A DNA stretch of 64,000 nucleotides, taken from the NCBI RefSeq assembly GCF_019468565.1, contig NZ_CP080521.1, positions 4,650,001-4,714,000 of the forward strand, read 5' to 3'. The position numbers were made by a program, and so were the translations under genes. Of the stretch, positions 53,341 to 61,658 are shown piece after piece. Under the pieces are notes generated by a model, which saw only the letters and a program-made list of their open reading frames with translations, ran no database searches and was not told where the DNA came from. How positions within the stretch are numbered: the first letter of the stretch is position 1; every line of letters starts with the position of its first letter. The stretch is from Pseudonocardia sp. DSM 110487 (GTDB taxonomy: Bacteria; Actinomycetota; Actinomycetes; Mycobacteriales; Pseudonocardiaceae).

Positions 53341-54371
53341 CGGGCAGCTCCGTCGGCGAGGAACGCCAGCAGCTCGGCGGTGACGAACGCCGGGTTCTCC
53401 TCCGGCAGCCAGTGGCCCGCTCCGGGCACCTCGACGGCCCGGGTGATGCGGGACATGCGGGGTTCGACCGTGGACCGCGTGAACGGGAGCAGGCCCTCGG
53501 CGGTCATGAGCATCGTCGGCACGGTGATCGGCGCGGCGGCCACGTTGTCGGCCTCGTCCCGCTCCAGCGTCCGGTACAGGTCGAACCCGCCGGTGAGGAC
53601 CTGGGGACGACGGTAGGTACGGGCGAACTCGTCGATCTGCTGGTCGGTGAACGGGGACGTCGCGCCGGTTCCGCCGAAGCTCTTCCCCCCGTGGGCGACG
53701 TACGCGAAGAACAACGCGAGGTACTCGCGCACGTCGTCGGCCACGATCGTCTCCGGGAACGTGTCCTGGTCGTGGAAGGCGAGGTGCCAGCTCAGCGATC
53801 GGTACGCGTCGGCGCTGAGGCCAGGACCCGGGAGCGGATAGTCCAGGTGGGCGTACCTGATGACCTCGTCCGGGTACTGCGCGGCGTACTGGAACCCGAC
53901 ACCGGCGCCGAGGTCGTGCCCGACGAGGTTGACGGCGCGCAGGCCGAGCTCGTCGGCGAGCAGACCGTGGACGAACCGGGCGAGGGTGGCCTTGTCGTGG
54001 CCGGGCGGTGCTCCCTCGCTGTCCCCGAGCCCCGGCAGGTCCAGTGCGTACACCGTGTACCGATCGGCGAGTGCCGGCATGATCTCGCGCCACGCGTACC
54101 AGGACTGCGGCCACCCGTGCAGCAGGACGAGCGGCTCCCCGGTCCCGCCGGTGACGTAGTGCATCCGCACGCCGTCGACATCGGCCGTCTCGTGGCGGAA
54201 TCGGCCGTTGAAATCGGCGTCGTCGCGGGTCGCGGAGTCGAAGGCCGGAGCCGTCGGACCGGCGGCCGGTCGGCTCGGCGTCTCTCCCGTCGTGCACGCC
54301 GTCGCCAATGCGACAACGGCCAGGGCCATCACCGCGCCGCGCAACCACCGCGATCCGACTGTTGTGACCAT
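53337..54371 (-). CDS. Exported lipoprotein alpha/beta-hydrolase (epoxide hydrolase-like)
   Basis: 344 aa. Signal peptide with lipobox LATAC, lipidated Cys26, so the enzyme is anchored outside the membrane. HGWPQSW (85-91) is the oxyanion-hole motif of the epoxide hydrolase/dehalogenase group, Asp153 in GHDLGAG is the nucleophile, and His in GAGHWLPEENP near 322 completes the active site. Such enzymes open epoxides or remove halides. First gene of an operon with a methyltransferase and DinB protein; divergent from a cupin regulator over 81 bp. Confidence 0.88.
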   Translation of the reverse strand: MVTTVGSRWLRGAVMALAVVALATACTTGETPSRPAAGPTAPAFDSATRDDADFNGRFRHETADVDGVRMHYVTGGTGEPLVLLHGWPQSWYAWREIMPALADRYTVYALDLPGLGDSEGAPPGHDKATLARFVHGLLADELGLRAVNLVGHDLGAGVGFQYAAQYPDEVIRYAHLDYPLPGPGLSADAYRSLSWHLAFHDQDTFPETIVADDVREYLALFFAYVAHGGKSFGGTGATSPFTDQQIDEFARTYRRPQVLTGGFDLYRTLERDEADNVAAAPITVPTMLMTAEGLLPFTRSTVEPRMSRITRAVEVPGAGHWLPEENPAFVTAELLAFLADGAAR

Positions 54372-54428
54372 CAGGTGTCACCTCCGCGGCCAGGATCGCC
54401 GCCGTGATTTCGTTCTTGCAAGACAAGT

Positions 54429-54440
54429 TGCGGATCCGCA
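54429..54440. promoter_or_regulatory. TGCGGATCCGCA palindrome in divergent promoter region
   Basis: A perfect 12-bp palindrome, with a second short one (CTTGCAAG, 54414-54421) beside it, 12-39 bases upstream of the cupin regulator ATG and in the gap to the divergent hydrolase operon. A candidate site for the adjacent HTH-cupin regulator. Confidence 0.35.
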
Positions 54441-54452
54441 TGATGGGGCGCC

Positions 54453-55043
54453 ATGGGCAGCGCCGAAGGAGACGTTCTCGCCGGAGTCGGGCCGCGCTTG
54501 CGCACCCTGCGCCGGGCGCGGGGCATCACGTTGGCCGACCTGGCCGTCGAGACCGGCCTCACGGCAAGCACCCTGTCGCGCCTCGAGAACGGGAAGCTCC
54601 GCCCCACGCTGGAGCAGCTGCTGCCGCTGGCGCGGGCGCACGGCGTCCCGCTCGACGAGCTGGTCGCGGCGCCGCCCACCGGCGACCCGCGCATCCACCT
54701 GCGGCCCGTGCGGAGATCCGGGCTGACGGTGGTTCCGCTGACCAGACGAGCCGGGGGTGTCCAGGCTTACAAGGTGGTCTATCCGCCCGCCGGCCGAGCC
54801 CCCACGCAGGACCTGCAGACCCACGACGGCTACGAATGGTTCTACGTCCTCAACGGCCACATCCGGTTCGTGCTCGGCGAGCAGGACCTCCGGCTCGGCC
54901 CGGGTGAGGCCGCCGAGTTCGACACCCGCATTCCGCACTGGATCGGCAGCGCCGACAGCCAGCCCGCGGAACTGCTCACCCTGTTCGGCCCTCAGGGAGA
55001 GCGCGCCCACCTGTCGCCGTCCGAAGCCCGACCATCCCGGTGA
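54453..55043 (+). CDS. XRE-family regulator with C-terminal cupin domain
   Basis: 196 aa. HTH at residues 12-68 (TLRRARGITLADLAVETGLTASTLSRLENGKLRPTLEQL), cupin_2 at about 105-185 with THDGYEWFYVLNGHIRFVLG and EFDTRIPHWIGS, whose His and Glu residues could bind metal or ligand. Divergent from the exported hydrolase operon, which it probably controls. Confidence 0.88.
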   Translation: MGSAEGDVLAGVGPRLRTLRRARGITLADLAVETGLTASTLSRLENGKLRPTLEQLLPLARAHGVPLDELVAAPPTGDPRIHLRPVRRSGLTVVPLTRRAGGVQAYKVVYPPAGRAPTQDLQTHDGYEWFYVLNGHIRFVLGEQDLRLGPGEAAEFDTRIPHWIGSADSQPAELLTLFGPQGERAHLSPSEARPSR

Positions 55044-55056
55044 CCGCTCCGGGGGC

Positions 55057-56496
55057 TCAGCCTCCGAAGACCTGCGTCTCGGGTCGTCGCGGGTCGTGCG
55101 GGGCCCAGCCAGGGGCCCCGGTGGCAGCGAACGCAACCCAGGCGCCGTGCATCCGGGCGGCGAGCCCGGCCGGCGCGGCGGCGGGGCCGAGCAGGCCGGT
55201 GTCGCCGTGCAGCCACGGCTCGTCGGCGAGGTCGAAGACGAACGGCAGCTCGACGGTGTGGGTGGCGCCGAGCCGCCCGTCCAGGGCCGTGGAGCGGTGG
55301 GCGAACGAGTAGACGTGGGTGCGCCCGCCGGAGATCCGCGCGTGTGCGTCGGCCATGCGCGCCGTCCCGGCACCGAACAGGGCCTCCCCGAGCACCGCGG
55401 AGCGCAGCTCGCCCGGCGTTGCGTCCGGCCGCGCCGCCCGGTGCGCGGCGACGAGGGCCTCGGGGTCGTCGTGCACCTGCGCGGCGAGGGCGAGGAGGTC
55501 CGCCTCCGTGGAGGGTTCGAGGCGGCCCTGCGGCACCAGGTACAGGTGCCCCTCCTCGGTGTTGGTGCCGATCAGCAGGTCGACGTCGGCTGCCGGCCCG
55601 TCGGCGAGTGCGTCGGCGGGCTGGACCGGGAGCACCAGGCTGAACGGGCTGAGCCCGACCAGCGGATCCGTGGCGTCGGCGGTGCGCAGGTCGAGGCCGG
55701 CGAGCGCGGGCAGGACCTCGAGGAAGCGCTCGTCCGGCACCGCGACGAACGCCTTGGCGGTCGGCTCGACGCCGAGGGCGGCGGCCGCCGCCGCGGTGAC
55801 GCGCCGCGCCTGTTCGGGGGTGAAGGCGCCGGTGCCGCTGCCGCTCTGCATGATCGCCCGCGGGAACAGGCCCTTGGCGTCGGGTGTGGCGAGCAGCGCG
55901 CCGGTGAGGGTGGCGCCCGCGGACTGGCCGAAGACCGTGACGGTGTCCGGGTCGCCGCCGAACGCTGGGATGGTGTCTCGCACCCAGCGCAGGGCGGCGA
56001 GCACGTCGAGCAGGCCGCGGTTGGCCGGCGCGCCCTCCAGATCGAGGAAGCCGGGGATGCCGAGGCGGTAGTTGAGGGTCACGAGGACGACGCCGTCGCG
56101 GGCGAAGGCGCTGCCGTCGTAGAGGGCGGCGCGCGTGGAGCCGGTGACGAAGCCGCCTCCGTGCACGAAGACCATGACCGGCCGCTTGCCGTCGTCCGCG
56201 GCCGGCGTGCGGACGTCGACGGTGAGGTACTCCTCGCCGCGCGCCCAGCCGGGCCCGAAGTAGGGGCTCATGTCGAGCCGGCCGAAGTCGCGGGCCGGCT
56301 GCGGGGCCGTCGGCGACGCCCGGGTGCCGTCGCGGACGCCGGACCAGCCGGGGTGCGGCGCGGGCGGGGCGAAGCGGCCGGCGCCGGCTGGGGCCGCCGC
56401 GTAGGGGATGGCGCGGTAGAGCTCGCCGAACCGGTCGCGGACGCCGCGCACGGCGCCCGCCGGGGTCGCGACGACCGGATCTGCCTGCTGGGGCAC
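55057..56496 (-). CDS. Type-B carboxylesterase
   Basis: 479 aa from GTG 56496, with GGAGA nine bases upstream; an in-frame extension to 56607 is Arg/Ser-rich and not credible. VFVHGGGFVTGS near residue 106 is the oxyanion hole, FGQSAGA near 182 the nucleophile Ser, GTNTEEGH carries the acid, and THTVELPFVFD the catalytic His. No signal peptide, so cytoplasmic. Hydrolyses small esters; the substrate is not known. Follows the MBL hydrolase gene on the same strand, 28 bp apart, so probably one operon. Confidence 0.9.
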   Translation of the reverse strand: MPQQADPVVATPAGAVRGVRDRFGELYRAIPYAAAPAGAGRFAPPAPHPGWSGVRDGTRASPTAPQPARDFGRLDMSPYFGPGWARGEEYLTVDVRTPAADDGKRPVMVFVHGGGFVTGSTRAALYDGSAFARDGVVLVTLNYRLGIPGFLDLEGAPANRGLLDVLAALRWVRDTIPAFGGDPDTVTVFGQSAGATLTGALLATPDAKGLFPRAIMQSGSGTGAFTPEQARRVTAAAAAALGVEPTAKAFVAVPDERFLEVLPALAGLDLRTADATDPLVGLSPFSLVLPVQPADALADGPAADVDLLIGTNTEEGHLYLVPQGRLEPSTEADLLALAAQVHDDPEALVAAHRAARPDATPGELRSAVLGEALFGAGTARMADAHARISGGRTHVYSFAHRSTALDGRLGATHTVELPFVFDLADEPWLHGDTGLLGPAAAPAGLAARMHGAWVAFAATGAPGWAPHDPRRPETQVFGG

Positions 56497-56524
56497 GGGA
56501 AACGTCTCCTCTCCGTGGTGGGGG

Positions 56525-57430
56525 TCAGGCGATGCGGGAGAAGCCCGCCCACTGCTTGATCGCGAACCGCGATCCGTTGCGTTCGATCTCCGCGGCACCC
56601 TGGCCACCGAGGTGGGCGGGGAAGACGAGTGCGTTCTCCTCGGCGGCCCGGCCGAGCAGCTCGTGCCGGGTCGCGCGGGACTGGGCCGGGTCCTCGCAGA
56701 AGCAGGAGTTGGTCGCGGGCTCCACGAGCTGCAGGGCCGTGTGCACGAGGTCGCCGACGAACAGGGCCCGGTCGCCGCCGGACTCGAGGACCAGCACGGA
56801 CGAGCCGGGGGTGTGCCCCGGTGCGAGCTCGAGCCGCAGGTTCCGATCGATCCGGTGCGCTCCGTCCCACAGCTGCGTCAGCCCGGCCTCGTGCACCGGG
56901 GCGACGCTGTCCTCGAACACGTTCTGGTTGCCGCGCCCGAGCACGGGCTGGTGGTCGCCCGCGGGGTCCCAGAACTCGAAGTCCCGCCGCGGCATCAGGT
57001 AGGTCGCGTTCGGGAAGGCCGGGACCCAGGTGCGACCCTCGAGGCGGGTGTTCCAGCCGACGTGGTCGATGTGCAGGTGGGTGTTGACCACGATGTCGAC
57101 GTCCTCGGGCCGTACGCCAGCAGCCGCCAGGTTGTCGAGGAAGTCCGTGTCCAGTCGGCTCCAGACCGGCGCGTAGGGCCGGTCCTTGTGGTTGCCGACG
57201 CCCGTGTCCACCAGGATCGTCCGGCCCTCGCTGCGCAGCAGCCAGGTCTGGATCGCCACGTGGACCTCGTCCTCGTCGGGGTTCCAGAAGTCCGGCGCCA
57301 GCCAGCCGCGGTCCTCGTCCCACGAGCCCTCGGGGCTGTCCGGGAAGAACTGCGCCGGGCTCATCCCGCACGAGCCGTAGTACTCCTTGATCCTGGTGAC
57401 GGTGACGTCTCCCAAGGTGATCTGGTCCAT
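56525..57430 (-). CDS. MBL-fold metallo-hydrolase
   Basis: 301 aa from ATG 57430. Metal motif THLHIDHVG near residues 110-118, with further ligands in PGHTPGSSV, GDLVH and FPAHLGG. All five expected ligands are there, so a two-zinc hydrolase (lactonase or related ester hydrolase) is likely. An extension to 57490 is possible but would collide with the divergent regulator. Operon with the carboxylesterase. Confidence 0.87.
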   Translation of the reverse strand: MDQITLGDVTVTRIKEYYGSCGMSPAQFFPDSPEGSWDEDRGWLAPDFWNPDEDEVHVAIQTWLLRSEGRTILVDTGVGNHKDRPYAPVWSRLDTDFLDNLAAAGVRPEDVDIVVNTHLHIDHVGWNTRLEGRTWVPAFPNATYLMPRRDFEFWDPAGDHQPVLGRGNQNVFEDSVAPVHEAGLTQLWDGAHRIDRNLRLELAPGHTPGSSVLVLESGGDRALFVGDLVHTALQLVEPATNSCFCEDPAQSRATRHELLGRAAEENALVFPAHLGGQGAAEIERNGSRFAIKQWAGFSRIA

Positions 57431-57531
57431 GCCACCGAGCCTGGAGACGCGGGCCTGCACGGACCACTCCCGCGTTGTCCTACCCCTCACAGGGTGTGGC
57501 CGAGCCCGGCCACCAACCGGACACTGGGGAG

Positions 57532-58425
57532 GTGGACGGACCTGGCCCGCTCGGTGACTTCCTGCAGGCCCGGCGGGCGCGGCTGCGGCCGGAGGACGTC
57601 GGCCTGCGCGACATCGGCCCCCGACGGCGGGTGGCCGGGCTGCGCCGCGAGGAGCTCGCCCAGCTGGCCGGCGTCAGCGTCTCGTACTACACGCGGCTCG
57701 AGCAGGGCCTATCCCGCGGGGCGTCGGCCGAGGTGCTCGATGCGATTGCCCGCGCCCTGCGGCTCGACGAGCACGAGCGCGAGCACCTCGAGCGGCTCGC
57801 CGACGCATCCCGGCGGACGCCCCGCGTGCGCAGGCCGCGGCCGGAGCGGCTCTCCGACGAGACGCGGGACCTGCTGCGAGCCCTCGACGACGTGCCCGCG
57901 CTCGTCCTTGGCCGGCGCACCGACGTACTGGCGTGGAACGCGCTCGGGCACGCCCTGCTGGCCGGGCACCTGGACGCGCGGGACCCGGAGGACCCGGCGC
58001 GCCGGCCGAACACGAGCCGGCTGCTGTTCCTGGACCCGCACTGCCGTGAGCTCTACGGGGACTGGAGGCGCAAGGCTCGCGCGGTCGTCGGCAATCTGCG
58101 GATCGCCGTCGGCCGCCACCCGGAGGACCCGCTGCTCGCGGAGCTGATCGGCGAGCTGACGATGAAGAGCCCCGAGTTCGTCGCGCTGTGGCGCGATCAT
58201 CGGGTGGCACCGTGCGACGCCGCCTCGTACGAGCTGCACCACCCCGTCGTGGGGAGGGTGACGGTGACCCAGCAGACGCTGGCGATCGCCCGCTCGCCGG
58301 GACAGTCGCTGATCGTGTGCACGACGCCCGCCGGGTCCCCGTCCGAGCAGGCCCTCGTGCTGCTCCGGCAGGCAGGCGGCGCCCCGGGCCGCACGCGCCC
58401 GACACAGGTGCCCGCGTCCTGGTGA
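57532..58425 (+). CDS. Helix-turn-helix regulator with MmyB-like ligand-binding domain
   Basis: 297 aa from GTG 57532; in-frame GTG 57496 and TTG 57475 give 12 or 19 more residues. HTH at about 5-65 with RRRVAGLRREELAQLAGVSVSYYTRLEQGL, then MmyB-like domain (about 100-280) with VPALVLGRRTDVLAWNALG and LLFLDPHCRELYGDW. Same family as the regulator at 7543. Divergent from the MBL hydrolase/carboxylesterase operon, its probable target. Confidence 0.87.
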   Translation: MDGPGPLGDFLQARRARLRPEDVGLRDIGPRRRVAGLRREELAQLAGVSVSYYTRLEQGLSRGASAEVLDAIARALRLDEHEREHLERLADASRRTPRVRRPRPERLSDETRDLLRALDDVPALVLGRRTDVLAWNALGHALLAGHLDARDPEDPARRPNTSRLLFLDPHCRELYGDWRRKARAVVGNLRIAVGRHPEDPLLAELIGELTMKSPEFVALWRDHRVAPCDAASYELHHPVVGRVTVTQQTLAIARSPGQSLIVCTTPAGSPSEQALVLLRQAGGAPGRTRPTQVPASW

Positions 58426-58467
58426 GATGTCCGGCCCCGAAAAGACGTCCAACTAGGGTCTGCGGTC

Positions 58468-58899
58468 GTGGCAGTCTCCCGTGCACGGAGCAAGGCGATC
58501 ACCTATACCTGCGTCTGGGCTGGATCGCTGATCGTGGGGCTGCTGTGCACGATTCCCTTCGCCCGGGCCCACTCGTCGGGCATCCCGACGACAGCGACGG
58601 TAGAGGAATGCCGCCTCGTCGACAGTGATGGCGCGGCCCCCGGAGACTCTGATCTGACCTGCTTCGGCTCCTGGGAAATCGCTGGTCAGCAGCGCTCGGG
58701 GGAGGTCACCGGCCTCGGAGTGCGCGACCATGAGGGCGGCACCGTCCAAGCACGTGTGATCGGTGACACGGCATTCGTCGAAACCACGTGGGGCGGCCTG
58801 CTGTTCGGGTTCGCTCTGGTCGGAGGAGGTTTGGGTGTCGTCCTTCACGTGGGTCTCTGGTTCACCTTCCGGAAGCGTGCGAGGGAATCGTCGAGGTAG
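58468..58899 (+). CDS. Two-TM protein of unknown function
   Basis: 143 aa from GTG 58468. One transmembrane helix near residues 13-33 (VWAGSLIVGLLCTIPFA), an exposed middle with two cysteines (EECRL and TCFGSW) that could form a disulfide, and a second helix near 108-132. The exposed part reads like the DUF3592-type small domains of actinomycetes, but this is uncertain. Its 3' end is fused onto remnants of a tyrosine-recombinase gene on the other strand, so its original C-terminus may have been changed. Confidence 0.6.
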   Translation: MAVSRARSKAITYTCVWAGSLIVGLLCTIPFARAHSSGIPTTATVEECRLVDSDGAAPGDSDLTCFGSWEIAGQQRSGEVTGLGVRDHEGGTVQARVIGDTAFVETTWGGLLFGFALVGGGLGVVLHVGLWFTFRKRARESSR

Positions 58900-58990
58900 C
58901 TCCACCAGTCCTTCAGATCGTGGGCGTACGCCTTTGACGGAGTTCGGCGACCGCTCGACCACCCCCGAGACGTGACTCTGCGTTACGCGG
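58872..58990 (-). pseudogene. Tyrosine recombinase/integrase N-terminal fragment, frameshifted
   Basis: On the minus strand, one frame reads VVERSPNSVK and, after a single extra G at 58932, another frame continues AYAHDLKDWWSYLDDS. Joined, this is the standard core-binding (SAM-like) start of actinobacterial phage-type integrases. Nothing of the catalytic domain (R-H-R-Y) is present. The fragment overlaps the 3' end of the 143-aa gene. A fragment of a lost mobile element or integrase gene. Confidence 0.55.
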
Positions 58991-59006
58991 GTGTAGCCGT
59001 GATCGC

Positions 59007-59834
59007 TCAGGTCGGCATCTCCATCCCGGGCGCCATCTCCGACACCGGCGCCTCGTGCATCCCGCCGGAGGGCGTCATGAGCCACGGCACCCGTTCGGGA
59101 ACCAGGGCCACTGCGATGCCGAGCACCAGCAGCGCGACAGTCACGGCGCCCGTGGCGGTTCGGCGCCACGGCAGCAGCTTCTCCGCCCCGATGAAGGTGG
59201 CGATCACGACCATCCACGGAATGCTCATGATCCCGAGCGCGAACAGCGATGCCATCAGTGCCCAGCAGCAGCCGATGCACCAGACGCCATGACGCACACC
59301 CATCCGTACAGCGCCGAGTGGCCCCGGGCGCCAATGCTCGAGTAGGAAGCTGAACGGCCCGCGGCAATGCCGCAGGCAAACGTCCTTCAGTGGGGTGAGC
59401 TGGTAGACAGCGGCCGCGACGATCACCCCGCCCGCCAGCAGCGGGCCGCCCCGGTCCCAGCTCAGCGCGTCAACCTGCATCGAGTGTCCCGCTTGGACGA
59501 TCGCGAAGCCGACGAGTCCGGCAGCGGTCCATGCGGTGAGGTAGCCGACGACGAGCAGGCCTGGCCCCAGCGGGACGCCGTGCTCCCCGCGTTCGCGCCG
59601 CGCGGCCTGCAGGCGCTGGTACACGAGCACCGTCGGCCAGACCGATGGGAGCATCATCGCGGCCATCATCAGGACCCAGATCCCGACGAAGAAGCCGAGC
59701 GCGCCCGGGTCGTCGCGTCCGTGCGCACCGCCCATCAGCTGCACCACGACGGTCCAGCAGACTGCGGCGACCGCCAGCAGCACCAGGATCGTCGGCAGGC
59801 GCCCCGACTTGACCGAGGTTGGCGCCGCGCTCAT
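59007..59834 (-). CDS. DUF2182 integral membrane protein
   Basis: 275 aa, about six transmembrane helices. LMMAAMMLPSVWPTVLVYQRL and GVWCIGCCWALMASLFALGIMS with Met/Cys-rich helices are characteristic of DUF2182, annotated as predicted metal-binding membrane proteins. A Met/His-rich tail (GGMHEAPVSEMAPGMEMPT) could bind copper or another soft metal. Starts directly after the DUF1326 stop with no gap, so cotranslated. Confidence 0.87.
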   Translation of the reverse strand: MSAAPTSVKSGRLPTILVLLAVAAVCWTVVVQLMGGAHGRDDPGALGFFVGIWVLMMAAMMLPSVWPTVLVYQRLQAARRERGEHGVPLGPGLLVVGYLTAWTAAGLVGFAIVQAGHSMQVDALSWDRGGPLLAGGVIVAAAVYQLTPLKDVCLRHCRGPFSFLLEHWRPGPLGAVRMGVRHGVWCIGCCWALMASLFALGIMSIPWMVVIATFIGAEKLLPWRRTATGAVTVALLVLGIAVALVPERVPWLMTPSGGMHEAPVSEMAPGMEMPT

Positions 59835-60437
59835 CTAACCGGACCAGGAGAAGGGTGCGGAGAACCCTGACGTCGCCTCCTGGTTCCATTCGAGGCCGAG
59901 GACCCCGACCCGCGAACGGCCCTTCGCCACCGTGAGCTCGTTGCCTGCGGGGTGGAAGACGTCGACGAGCCTGACGGGTCGCCCGTTCTCGACGCCGAAC
60001 GGGACGACGTCGTCGACGTCGACCTCGACCGCGTCGCCGGCGGTCAGCCGGTGGTTCCCGTTCCCTTCGCTTACTTCGATGCGCATCCGCTCCACGCCGA
60101 GCATCTCGCCGACCAACGGGCCGAGCGCCTCCATCGGGCCGCCCAGCTCGCCGCCGAACACGGCGCCCAGCTTCTGGAGCTGGTCGTCGGAGGTGCGCTC
60201 GTCCACCACCAGCCCGAGCTTCCAGTTGCCGTCGGCCATGACCTGCGGGCTGTCGACCACCGCCACGACGGTCCGGTCGCTGACGTCCACACCGTCGACC
60301 TCGCCGGCGTCCACGTGGAAGACGAGCACCGCGTTGCAGCGTTCCTTGTCAGCGCCCGCGTCCAAGGAGAACGTGCACGGGCAGGGCATGTCGCACGAAC
60401 AGTTCTCGAAGTAGCGACCGCGAATGGACCAGGCCAT
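59835..60437 (-). CDS. DUF1326 Cys-rich protein
   Basis: 200 aa from ATG 60437, with GGGGAGG eight bases upstream; GTG 60446 is an alternative. The N-terminal C13-x-C15-x3-C19-x-C21 cluster (CSCDMPCPC) is the family hallmark and probably binds a metal. The rest is a predicted beta-rich domain. DUF1326 and DUF2182 genes are often adjacent, suggesting one metal-handling system of unknown function. No signal peptide seen. Confidence 0.87.
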   Translation of the reverse strand: MAWSIRGRYFENCSCDMPCPCTFSLDAGADKERCNAVLVFHVDAGEVDGVDVSDRTVVAVVDSPQVMADGNWKLGLVVDERTSDDQLQKLGAVFGGELGGPMEALGPLVGEMLGVERMRIEVSEGNGNHRLTAGDAVEVDVDDVVPFGVENGRPVRLVDVFHPAGNELTVAKGRSRVGVLGLEWNQEATSGFSAPFSWSG

Positions 60438-60592
60438 GTGTGCCACCTCCCCAGAATGGGGCAGTGAGTCTTGTCCTGTGATCTTGCCTGGTCAAGCCGT
60501 CCGTGGGGATCGGAGGTAGCCGGTCATCAATCCCGCGCCCACCACTCCGGGATGCTCGGTTCCATCGCGCGGCCTCGGCCAAGAACGCGCTC

Positions 60593-60654
60593 TACAGGTC
60601 AGTGTCGTCGGGGAGCGCCGTGCACAGGGCGCGGAGCCGTTCCAGTGGCGTCAC
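60593..60654 (-). pseudogene. N-terminal stub of an MmcQ/YjbR-family gene
   Basis: GTG 60654 overlaps the O-methyltransferase stop by four bases and opens VTPLERLRALCTALPDDTDL, then TAG. This matches the start of MmcQ/YjbR DNA-binding-fold proteins, which run about 115 residues. The rest is missing. Sequence from 60447 to 60592 shows no gene that I recognise. Probably a truncated third gene of the VOC/methyltransferase operon. Confidence 0.4.
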
Positions 60655-61658
60655 GCCGGTTCCGCTCGCATCACCGAGTACCCCCGCTCCTGCGCGGACG
60701 TGACCGCGGTGAGCCGCAGCCCGGCGGCGGCGAGCAACGCGCCGAACTCCGACTCCGTACGCTCCCGGCCACCGGTGCAGACGAGCATGTTGAGGTCGCT
60801 CATCAGCAGCATCCGCTGCGCGGGGAGGGCGGCGGGGTCGTCGACCAGCACCGGCTCCACCAGGAACAGCACGCCGTGCGGCGGCATCGCCTCTCGGATG
60901 CGGGAGAGGATCGCGACGCTGCGCTCGTCGTCCCAGTCGTGGATCACGCTCTTCAGGACGTACGCGTCCGCGGCGGGAACCGAGACGAAGAAGTCGCCGG
61001 TCACGACCTCGCAGCGATCGTCGACGATCGCGGTCGCCCCGGACGGGGAGTCGAAGAGGATCCCGCGCAGGTGCGGGTGCGCGTCGAGGAAGGCGGTGAG
61101 CAGCGTGCCGTTGCCGCCGCCGATGTCGGCGAGGGTCGTGACGCCGGTCAGGTCGCAGGCGGCGACGATGCCCGGCGCGGCCATGCGGGTGCCCTCGGCC
61201 ATCGCTTCGGTGAAGATCGCATTCAGGGTCGGGTCATCGGCCATGTAGGCGAACGCCGGCCGGCCGGTGACCTTCTCGAACGCGACCTCCCCCGTGCGGA
61301 CGCTCCACTCCAGCTCGCCCCACGCCCGCCAGACCGCGTCGCCGCAGAACAGCTGGGCCAGGTTGCCGATGGAGCCGGGAACGCCGGTGCGCAGCAGTTG
61401 GCCAGCGGGCGTGAGCGCGTAGGCGCCCTCCGGGGTCGTGGTCACCAGGTCCAGTCCCGTTGCCACCCGCAGCAGGCGGGCCAGCGCGTCCGCGTGCGTG
61501 CCGGTGCGGCCGGCGAGCGCGTCGAGGCCGAGTGCGCTGTCGCCGAGCGTGTCCGGCACGCCGAGCCGGGCGAGGGTCTGCACCACCTGGGCCGGGAAGA
61601 ACCCGAAGACGAGCCCGGCCACCCGTTCCCGCTCCGCGGCGTTCACCTGCGCGGTCAC
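60651..61658 (-). CDS. O-methyltransferase (SAM-dependent, plant-type/AcI-like)
   Basis: 335 aa from GTG 61658, overlapping the VOC gene by four bases. N-terminal dimerisation/winged-helix domain (FGFFPAQVVQTLARLGVPDTLG), then SAM motif LADIGGGNGTLLTAFLDAHP near residue 175, and VLKSVIHDWDDERSVAILSRIREAM with the catalytic-type His. Methylates hydroxyls of small aromatic or polyketide compounds in known cases. No biosynthetic cluster is around it. Confidence 0.9.
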   Translation of the reverse strand: MTAQVNAAERERVAGLVFGFFPAQVVQTLARLGVPDTLGDSALGLDALAGRTGTHADALARLLRVATGLDLVTTTPEGAYALTPAGQLLRTGVPGSIGNLAQLFCGDAVWRAWGELEWSVRTGEVAFEKVTGRPAFAYMADDPTLNAIFTEAMAEGTRMAAPGIVAACDLTGVTTLADIGGGNGTLLTAFLDAHPHLRGILFDSPSGATAIVDDRCEVVTGDFFVSVPAADAYVLKSVIHDWDDERSVAILSRIREAMPPHGVLFLVEPVLVDDPAALPAQRMLLMSDLNMLVCTGGRERTESEFGALLAAAGLRLTAVTSAQERGYSVMRAEPA

